A stretch of 64,000 bases of DNA from Saturnia japonica. Its lineage: Eukaryota; Arthropoda; Insecta; Lepidoptera; Saturniidae. The notes under the pieces are model-generated. The model did not search any database, had not been told where the DNA came from, and was given only the letters and a program-made list of their open reading frames with translations. The translations under genes and the position numbers were made by a program. The stretch covers positions 2,225,190 to 2,289,189 of the forward strand of contig CM065311.1 of NCBI GenBank assembly GCA_033032175.1. The letters are read 5' to 3'. Below, one piece after another: positions 57,261 to 64,000 of this stretch (position 1 is the first letter of the stretch; every line of letters starts with the position of its first letter).

Positions 57261-57344
57261 TCCTTTTTATTATCTATTCACGTTATACATATTACCATGC
57301 ACTCCAGTTTCAACTTGTTTGCAGATAAATCACCTACTGAAATA

Positions 57345-58647
57345 CAAGGTGTCCATAAAGGGTATCGGGTATTTGTAAGTTCAATGAAACAAAAATTATT
57401 TGTATGCAATAAAAAAGTTTATTGTTTATTATTAGCATATGAATTGGAGAATTATTTGGAAAAGATGATGTTATCCAAATGATGACCGTTACGTTGCTGG
57501 CACTCTTCTAAACGGAAACGAAGATTGGCGATAACACGTTGACACATAGCTATCGATATTGCTGCCATTTCTGACCTGATGTTTTGCTTTAACTGGGTTA
57601 GATTCGTCGGATTGTTTTGATAAACCTTACTTTTAAGGTATCCCCATGCAAAATAGTCAAGCGGGCTAAGGTCGGGGCTTCTGGGAGGCCAGTTGATGTT
57701 ACCCCTTCGCGAAATGACTTTATTAGGGAATAATTCGTTAACAACTTCCATTGAGTCATTTGAGGTATGGCAAGTGGCCCCATCTTGCTGGAACCACGTT
57801 CTTGAGTTGAAACCTGCAAACTCCTGCAACTCTGGGACCAAAAAATTTCGCAACATATCGCAATAACGGTCACTATTCACATTAATTGCTCGGCCACGTT
57901 TATCTTCATGAAAATAAGGACCAATTATGCCTTTAGCAGACATAGCGGCCCAAACAACGACCTTTGGGCTATGCAGGGGTCGTTCATGCTTTCGTCTCGG
58001 ATTCTCCACTGCCCAGTACCGACAATTCTGCTTATTAACATGACCATTCAGGTGAATATTTGCTTCGTCACTGAACAGTATGTTGTTAAAGTTGTTAAAT
58101 CGCTGCAGCGTTTCGTTCGCAAAATTCAGTCGATTAGCATAGTCAGTATCCTTCAATTCTTGAACCAATTGAATTTTATAGGCTTTTAGATGTAAGTCTT
58201 TCTTTAAAATCGAATGTAAAGACGATTTTTTGATGTTCAACGCTTGGCTTCGCTTTCAGATGGATAAAGACGGATTTTGACGAACCGACGCCTCAACTTC
58301 TTCAATTGTTTCTTCATCGCGAACTGAACGAGGACGACCAGAGTTTTGAATTTTAACTGTCGCACCTGTATTCTCGAACATCCTGATCCATTTCCTAATG
58401 CTATCGTCACTTGGCGCGTGGCGTGTACGATATTCCGCACGATAGAGACGTTGAGCAGTCACTATTGAATCACCATTACGATAATACGCTCGTACGCAAA
58501 ATGCGCGATGCGTCCCCGAGTACTGTTCCATCGTGACTAAAACTCCACAAAATGGCGGACGCCACGAACCCCTCCACGCACCCTTTAGACGCCCCGTTTC
58601 GAATATGGCGCGAAAACAAATACCCGATACCCTTTCTGGACACCTTA
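57345..58647 (-). mobile_element. DD41D rosa-like Tc1/mariner element, nearly complete
   Basis: Terminal inverted repeats of about 31 bp with one internal mismatch: left CAAGGTGTCCATAAAGGGTA at 57345, right TACCCTTTCTGGACACCTTA ending 58647. TA duplications flank it at 57343-57344 and 58648-58649. At 1303 bp it is full length for the group. Carries one transposase gene on the minus strand (57452-58531). Confidence 0.92.
57452..58531 (-). pseudogene. DD41D transposase, one in-frame stop
   Basis: From ATG at 58531 (MEQYSGTHRAFCVRAYYRNG) the frame gives an N-terminal helix-turn-helix region (DSIVTAQRLYRAEY, IRKWIRMFENTG), then a TGA at 58258-58256. It reopens in the same frame (KRSQALNIKKSSL) and runs to the stop at 57452: 359 codons in all. 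The catalytic residues are intact: D in FSDEANIHLNG, D in WFQQDGATCHT, and D in PDLSPLDYFAWG, with 41 residues between the second and third, which defines the DD41D (rosa) group. A single nonsense change therefore separates it from an open transposase. It acts, when functional, as a cut-and-paste enzyme on the flanking TIRs. Confidence 0.9.
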
Positions 58648-58669
58648 TACAATACATCCGCAGTTGTCA

Positions 58670-59140
58670 TCCTTTTTATCTATTCCCAGTATACATAATG
58701 AAATGCGGCCAATTTTCAATGGCGTTTAGTCGCCACACAGATAAATCACTATTATCTGTGACATGCACAATTATTTTTTGGGTCTCTATTTTGTTTTCAC
58801 ACGTATCTACCCTTTTTTACATACATCACATTACGCCCGCCCTTCTTATTCTCAAAAAGGATACATTTCATTTGTAAATCTGACCACACATATACAAATT
58901 GCATACAAACATCACCATTAATTCGGGTTTATAAGAAGTAGCCAAAACCAAGATATATGTCATTACGATTTATGCATAACACAGTACCCGATCTCCAGTT
59001 GTTTGTATAATAAAGTGTTATAATAGTGAAACTGCTGACTATTGATGTAAGTACTTCTTATACATTTTTAAAATATGTTTCAAACCTAACCATTATCCGT
59101 AATGTAAATCATAATTTATAATAGTGTTTTCAAATTGTTT
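58670..59140. other. Gene-free stretch right of rosa element
   Basis: 58668-58750 repeats the sequence to the left of the rosa element (57262-57340). The rest is AT-rich without a supported gene; 59047-59143 has possible splice signals (GTAAGT, and TTGTTTCAG). Confidence 0.4.
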
Positions 59141-59151
59141 CAGCTCTCTGA

Positions 59152-59424
59152 AAGAAGAAGTTCGCTAAGAAGTTCTCCACTGTTGGCCGAGCATCGAATA
59201 ACGGTGTTTCCTACATTACTTCGAATACAGACGACTGTGCTTATGCATTTCATCTCATCAAAATCGATATCTATGATGTCGACAAGATCAAAACTATCGC
59301 ACCACAGAACCACTGGAAACATCCAGATTTTCGAGTTAAATACTATGTCCAAGTCGAGGATGATAAAAACATGCAATCTGTGAGAGACGTTATATTTAAT
59401 ATAACAAAACAATTGGCAACATAA
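59152..59424 (+). CDS. Open frame of unknown identity, no ATG start
   Basis: 90 codons beginning KKKFAKKFSTVGRASNNGVS, continuing with AFHLIKIDIYDVDKIKTIAP and HPDFRVKYYVQVEDDKN, and ending ITKQLAT before TAA. The composition looks protein-like (mixed charged and hydrophobic), unlike the AT-noise frames around it. A TGA precedes it at 59149 and there is no early ATG, so it would have to be a terminal exon (weak acceptor at 59154, better one at 59143 out of frame) or part of the neighbouring Polinton relic. I do not recognise the family. Confidence 0.4.
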   Translation, partial: KKKFAKKFSTVGRASNNGVSYITSNTDDCAYAFHLIKIDIYDVDKIKTIAPQNHWKHPDFRVKYYVQVEDDKNMQSVRDVIFNITKQLAT

Positions 59425-59796
59425 GAAGATTGTGTTAAATATTTTATAGAGACTGATAAGTAACGTAGTTTTTGTACTTGGATTTACCTACGCAATGACT
59501 TGTTTCATAAAGCTAATTATTATATTCAATCATTTCCTAAGAAACAATAAACCATAGTAATTTTTTTTACTCTATAAAACAAGTTATTGTGTTATTGTAA
59601 AACTAATATTTAAACATTTAATTTTAAGGTTTTTGTGAACTACATAAAAATGTGAAATTTACTTTAGAACCAATCACCTTTTTTACACATTCATCACCAT
59701 TGATAATTGATAATCGAAATTGTGATTTCGACAACTCGGATCTTATCAAGTCTGTTGTATTTAGGATTTTGTGCATTAGATATTTAAAAAACTTCA

Positions 59797-60300
59797 ATGT
59801 ATGAATTTCATTACAACTACATGCTGAATAAATTTAGTAGCAGAACAAAATTATTGTATAGTGACACTGACAGCTTAATGTACCAATTTTCACAGACAAC
59901 TTTTACGAAGATATTAAACCCAATCTAGTCACTCAATTTGACACTTATTATATTTCTTCTGATAATATATTTGGATACTCAAAAATTAACAAAAAACGTT
60001 AGGTTTCATTAAAGATGAAAATAATGGTAATATTTTAAAAGAATTCATAGGGCTTCGATTCAAAATGTATACATTTGAAGTTGAAAATAAATTTGGAGCA
60101 AAAGCAAAAGGTGTAAATAAATGTGTTACAAAACATATGACAATCGAAAGTAACAAATCATGCCTCTTAAATAAAAATCTTCAATTTTGTAGTATGTATA
60201 GATGCAAGTCTATTAAACATATTTTCTTTAATTTAATGGCACTAAACGACATATATTACCAAATAATGTTGATACACTAGCATGGGACCGTTATAAATTA
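59797..60300 (+). pseudogene. Polinton protein-primed DNA polymerase B, C-terminal remnant
   Basis: Starts with MYEFHYNYM and the polymerase motif [15 protein letters not shown] (two metal-binding aspartates in DTDS). It then moves through three frames: [19 protein letters not shown], then FIGLRFKMYTFEVENKFGAK and GVNKCVTKHMTIES (the post-motif block found in Polinton polymerases), ending NNVDTLAWDRYK near 60297. At least four frame breaks and stops. The exonuclease and motif A/B regions upstream are missing. Confidence 0.8.
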
Positions 60301-60376
60301 AAATAACAATTAATTGTAAGTTTATGTTTTTGTAAATATTATGTATGAATCAAATATATAAACTTTTTTCTCAAAA

Positions 60377-60917
60377 ATGTCTTATTCTTTTGAATATCCT
60401 CTTAGGATCTACGCGTGTTGCGCAGTTATGTTTCAGATTATTTATCCGTTTACTGCCATAGTTGCAGGTACAAGTGGTTGTGGGAAGTCAAATTTCGCTA
60501 CAAACTTTATTAAACAAATATATAATAGAAATTTTAGTCAAATTACTTGGTGCTTCGGTGAAATGCAACCTTTGTACAATTTACTAAACGTAAACTATCA
60601 TCAAGGTATACCAGATCTAAATATGTTTGATGAAAAGTATGCAAAACTTATAATAATTGATGATCTGATGCGAGAATCTGATGGTCGAATTATAAATATT
60701 TTTACAAATTGTAGTCATCATAGAAATTTAAGTGTTTTCTATATACCACATAATTTATTTCATCAGGGTAGAGGTCAAAGAGACATTTTTTTGAATTCAA
60801 GTTATATTATTTATTTCAAAATCCCTTATGCTAAAACGTAAATTCGATATTTAGCACGTCAAGTATCAGCAGAAAATCAAAGTTGTCGAAAAATAACAGA
60901 AACATTTAAACAAATTT
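60377..60917 (+). pseudogene. Polinton FtsK/A32-type packaging ATPase
   Basis: The main open frame runs 60377-60841. The family-like part starts near 60430 (YPFTAIVAGTSGCGKSNF): Walker A is GTSGCGKS at 60467-60490, Walker B LIIIDDLM at about 60644-60667, then the Polinton signature NCSHHRNLSVFYIPHNLF and QGRGQRDIFLNSSYIIYFK. After TAA at 60839-60841 the same frame continues with IRYLARQVSAENQS for 25 more codons to TAA at 60917, so the stop looks like a single acquired nonsense codon. In intact elements this would drive genome packaging into virions. It is the least decayed gene of the relic. Confidence 0.85.
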
Positions 60918-61054
60918 AAAACTATACTTCGCAAGTTAGTACGTAAGAGTACAAATAAAATTAAGAAAGAAAATAATAGTTCAAAAAGGTGCTGCATTTG
61001 TACCAATAATATTGGGTTCTATTTTAAGTGGTTTAGTTAATTATTTTGTTTCAA

Positions 61055-61728
61055 ATGGAGCATCCCAAAAAAAATGTACTTATTGAACCAGGTTTAATAG
61101 AGATATTAAATCAATATAATACTCAGAAAGTTGAGAATTCTACTTCGAGATTAGATACTGAAATGCAAAACATTTTAAATAATAATATGGATGGTAGAAA
61201 CAAATTTATTCTAAATTTACAAATTCTACAAAGATATCTGCACTTCTCTGAAAAAGATCGGCAATCTTTTGAACTACTAATAATAACTTCCACCCTACTT
61301 ACACAATAAATACACTTTTAACTTTAATACAGAAATCATATACAAAAAAGGGTAAGTTGTTATTGAACTTTTTATTGTTGTATAAACATAAAATTCGTTC
61401 GGATTACAATGGTTTAGTCATTGTATATAACGATAAAACTCCTAGGAGCAATATTATAGATTTAGTAAATGATTCACTTAGACCACGTATAAGAAATGAT
61501 CCAATAGGTTGGGAAAAGTTTGCACAAGCATTAAGTGATATTAAAATTCCACTTACTTACATTGGAAATCCAAAACGAAGTGAATACATAACTAAACTTA
61601 AATTGAAAGATACCCAAGTACACTCTGTATATGAGGAAGTTTATGATACACCGAATAGTGGGGATAAGCACACAAGAAAATTGAGAAAAATATTGACTGG
61701 GAAAAATGGACCCCTTATTAGAAATTAA
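61055..61728 (+). pseudogene. Conserved Polinton small-protein gene, split by frameshift
   Basis: ATG at 61055 (MEHPKKNVLIEPGLIEIL); then a block with STSRLDTEMQNILNN and LQILQRYLHF, and a stop at 61309. The next frame (open from about 61307 to 61728) continues LIQKSYTKKGKLLLNFL, SNIIDLVNDSLRPR, WEKFAQALSDIKIPLTYIGN. These RLDxEM...ILxxx...LQRYLxF and NIIDLVND..R...P.GW..F blocks recur in Polinton and related virus genomes as an uncharacterised protein located between ATPase and integrase. One frameshift near 61305 breaks it. Function unknown to me. Confidence 0.65.
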
Positions 61729-61905
61729 TAAAATTTATTATGATGCCTCACATTTTGCTGGATATGGCGGTATCGATAAATTAACAAAAACTATGAAAGG
61801 GAAAATTACTAAAAAAGATGTAAAAAAAATGTTTACAAGCTCATGAAACTTATACACTTCATAAACCTGTTCAAAGAAAATTTCAACGATATAAATATAT
61901 TTTTT
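61706..61905 (+). pseudogene. Polinton integrase, N-terminal part
   Basis: ATG at 61706 overlaps the end of the preceding gene. MDPLLEINKIYYDASHFAGY, GGIDKLTKTMKGKITKKDVK, then a 1-bp shift, then AHETYTLHKPVQRKFQRYKY. The GY.(S/G)(V/I)D.L and YTLHKPV.R.F blocks are typical of Polinton c-integrases. It is interrupted at about 61906 by foreign DNA. Confidence 0.75.
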
Positions 61906-62393
61906 ACCATTGTCACTCGAAAAAGGGCATTTTATTCATTTATTTTATTTTTATTTATTCATTATTGATGTGTATGGTGGTCGCGATCTTACCATCTTTA
62001 TCTTAAATAACTTTTTTTTCTTTAATTTTTAGTGTTCAATGTAATGTTAATTTTCTTTGTAAAAACTGTGTGCCTGTATTTTTAAGGCTATAAATGTTTT
62101 TTCTGTCTTTATTTATTTCTTTTTTCTTTCGTTCTTTATTTATTTATAGCCCGTTTCATTGTCGCATTTACATTGACTGATCTCTAAGCGCGACAAACGA
62201 TATGTATCAACCACCTAAGAAATTTTTGTCGCTGTCAATGGTAAAAAGTAGAGTACATAACTCGTGAAAAAAATTTAATCTCGGTCCATGTATCCCTCGA
62301 ATTAAATTTCCTGTTTTTTTACTTGTTGTGTAATATACTATTATCTAATCTAAACGAACTTTGGCAAGCCGATTAAAGTGTTATTAGAAGTTA
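61906..62393. mobile_element. Insertion within integrase gene, possible MITE
   Basis: About 61906-62249 has weak inverted ends (TTTTTACCATTGTCA versus TGTCAATGGTAAAAA, one mismatch) and no coding sequence. The remainder, to 62393, is unassigned. It separates the two parts of the integrase together with the next element. Confidence 0.4.
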
Positions 62394-62653
62394 TCTATAC
62401 CAATGTTATAAAGAGGAAAAATTTGATTTTTTTGTTTGTAATGGTTAAACTCAAAAACAACGTGACCGATTTTAAAAATTCTTTCACGAATATAAAGCTA
62501 CAGTATTAGCGAGTAACATAGGCTATAAAATTAATTTATCCCTCATAAAAATGTCGATAGTTTTACACGAAGTATAAAAAATTGCCTACACGGGTGCGTT
62601 GGCGATGTTTGTCGTATAAAATTAACACGGGTGAAACCATGAGGCACAGCTAG
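62394..62653 (+). mobile_element. Helitron-like element inside Polinton integrase
   Basis: Starts TCTATACCAATGTTATAAAG after A, ends ACCATGAGGCACAGCTAG before T. The interior is collinear with 33495-33946 (without its nested insert) and with the minus-strand elements at 8244-8526 and 14035-14297. 260 bp, non-autonomous. Confidence 0.82.
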
Positions 62654-62659
62654 TTCTAA

Positions 62660-63335
62660 ATGTAATGATGGTTTTAATTACATTCTTTGTGTTATTGGTG
62701 TATTTACTAAATATGCTTATGCTAGAGACATATGAAAAAAAAAAACTCTGAAATGATAAAAAAATGTTTTGAAAGTATATTTGTTGAAGCCAATACCACC
62801 CCAACACATATCCAGTCTGATAAAGGAACTGAATTTGATTCAAAGGATTTGCAATAAATAATACTTTTACAGTAAAAATATTCATTATTATACTACCAAT
62901 TATCCAGATATTAAAGCGAGCGTTGTAGAAAGATTCCAAAGGACACTGAAAATGAAAATGTTATATTACTCACTCATAAAAATACATATAGGTATATAGA
63001 TATTTTACAAAACTTATTTTATGCTTATAATTATAATAACCATTCCAGCATTAAAATGTTTCCTTGTGATCTAAATTCAAGCAATATATTATCTGTTTGG
63101 AATAATTTATATGATAGGGAGATCGTAAAACAACCTCAAAATAATCCTCTACAAAATTTTAGTATGGGCGATTAAGTGACAATTACGAAATACAAACTTG
63201 TATTTCAAAAAGGTTATGAATCCAATTGGAGTGATGAAATTTTTATTATATCATTAATAATTTCTATGAAACAGTTTCACAAAAAGTTGATTATAGCCCC
63301 ACTACGAGTTACAAAATAGATAAAATTATTAGCAC
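62660..63335 (+). pseudogene. Polinton integrase, catalytic and C-terminal part
   Basis: NDGFNYILCVIGVFTKYAYA corresponds to the first catalytic strand; the family has Asp where this copy has Gly (VIG). THIQSDKGTEFDSKDLQ carries the second aspartate (about 62815) and ASVVERFQRTLK the glutamate (about 62930). Then HIGI and an IPALKCFLV-like shift, FSMGD, KYKLVFQKGYESNWSDEIF (a chromodomain-like C-terminal region) to about 63330. Several stops and frameshifts. Catalytically dead by the D-to-G change alone. Confidence 0.8.
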
Positions 63336-63560
63336 GCGTTACTCAGGTAACAGAAAATAGGTTTTAGTGAAGTGATGTTATTCAGATAAGTTCAACAGTT
63401 ACAATTACACAATAAGGTCGCACACGTATTCTATATCAGGCTGAATAATATGACGCAAAAGAAATAAGTTTGTAAATATTATGGTTAACATTAGTAATAT
63501 TTTGATAGTGAAAAATATTAATGTCACCGACTAGCATTACAAGCGATAAATTAGTATATT

Positions 63561-63833
63561 ACGCACCGAGGGAGAAAATTAAGACATTCACGCCCCTTCG
63601 GCTCGGGTGACAATCGCGGGTGGGGATGTCCTACTTTTCTCCCTAGGTGCGTTTACAGTTTTTTTCTCCTCCGGGATGAAAAGTTATATATAAAAACGCA
63701 GTTGCTAGGTTACCGGGAGATAAAGTAAAGTACGCGCATGCGTACATTTGCCATCTCACCGGGAGAGAATCGGGTACTTTTCTCCCGCGTGACAGGGAGT
63801 AAAGTGAACTTTTCATCCCGGAGGAGAAAAAAA
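63561..63833. repeat. Cluster of nested inverted repeats with GGGAGA/TCTCCC motifs
   Basis: Outer right pair: a perfect 27-bp inverted repeat, 63659-63685 (contains TCTCCTCCGGGATGAAAAGT) and 63807-63833. Left pair: 63561-63587 (ACGCACCGAGGGAGAAAA) with 63626-63652, 3 mismatches. Between the right arms are ACCGGGAGA / TCTCCCGCGT (63757-63790) and GTACGC / GCGTAC around GCAT (63730-63745). The hexamer GGGAGA or TCTCCC occurs at least five times. No coding sequence. Confidence 0.7.
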
Positions 63834-64000
63834 TCTATAATTTCCATTTCGCTTATTCAGATTAGTACCATATTTATGGTACATAGATGATTTTGTATTT
63901 TCTGACAAAATAATATTGAACGCTTTTTAATATAGTTGCAAAGATTTGTTTGTAAGTAAATTTCTCATGGCGCATTGGTAATAAACCGTACTATTGAGCA
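63834..64000. other. AT-rich end of window
   Basis: No feature recognised apart from a short ACCATATTTATGGT palindrome near 63868. Confidence 0.4.

Larger units (their letters stand above)
59640..63335 (+). mobile_element. Polinton/Maverick relic
   Basis: In order on the plus strand: DNA polymerase B C-terminus, packaging ATPase, a conserved small Polinton gene in two frames, and a retroviral-type integrase interrupted by insertions. All are diagnostic of Polinton (Maverick) virus-like transposons, normally 15-20 kb with ~100s-bp TIRs; capsid genes, protease and both termini are not seen. Multiple frameshifts and a lost catalytic residue show it is an old dead copy. Confidence 0.85.

Noticed and set aside
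60377..60841. Host P-loop ATPase gene
   Set aside because: Walker motifs plus the SHHRN and QGRGQRDI blocks and the neighbouring polymerase and integrase identify a Polinton packaging ATPase; an in-frame stop cuts it.
1..64000. CRISPR array, bacterial operons, rRNA genes, telomeric TTAGG arrays
   Set aside because: No regular spacer-repeat pattern, no ribosome-binding-site-led gene clusters, no rRNA-like sequence and no TTAGG tandem arrays were seen; the content is eukaryotic.

Overview
The window is AT-rich eukaryotic DNA, most likely from a moth or butterfly. The evidence is three intron-containing insect-type trypsin genes set among Helitron-like elements ending in CTAG before T, CR1/Jockey-like LINE tails, mariner/rosa elements, hAT and gypsy remnants, and a Polinton/Maverick relic. 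No bacterial, rRNA, CRISPR or convincing functional tRNA gene was seen. The only host genes I can support are the three trypsins, all on the minus strand.

Layout. 1-5133: Helitron-like and LINE 3' fragments, including a LINE RNase H end joined to an older LINE reverse-transcriptase remnant. 5134-16703: a head-to-tail tandem duplication of about 5.78 kb (units near 99% identical), each unit carrying a LINE tail, a tRNA-type SINE, Helitron-like pieces and an 0.8 kb terminal-inverted-repeat element with internal iterated motifs. 16704-22881: dispersed repeats, a non-autonomous hAT with 8-bp target duplication, and a deleted mariner whose empty site survives in a paralogous repeat. 22882-26788: a gypsy-type gag-pol fragment on the minus strand, sandwiched between two 460-bp direct repeats. 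27246-28303: a Helitron-like insertion whose empty site is at 39713.

28450-34400, 44510-48960 and 52490-54400: three related blocks, each with one four-exon trypsin gene. Blocks 1 and 2 share flanks on both sides, so they come from a segmental duplication; Helitron-like elements inserted into block 1 afterwards. Between the blocks lie LINE remnants of three kinds and a 1.7-1.9 kb repeat present at about 39.8-41.5 kb and inverted at 54.4-56.4 kb. 50.2-51.4 kb holds two unusual repetitive structures. 57345-58647 is a nearly intact DD41D (rosa-like) mariner relative broken by one stop codon. 59.8-63.3 kb is a decayed Polinton (DNA polymerase B, packaging ATPase, a conserved small-protein gene, integrase), followed by a dense cluster of inverted repeats at 63561-63833.

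The trypsins have intact catalytic triads and Asp189, so they should be secreted zymogens acting in the larval gut. Their promoters share a TATA box and a GATA-type site. Nearly everything else is mobile-element DNA in various states of decay. Boundaries of old repeats are approximate because they were read by eye.
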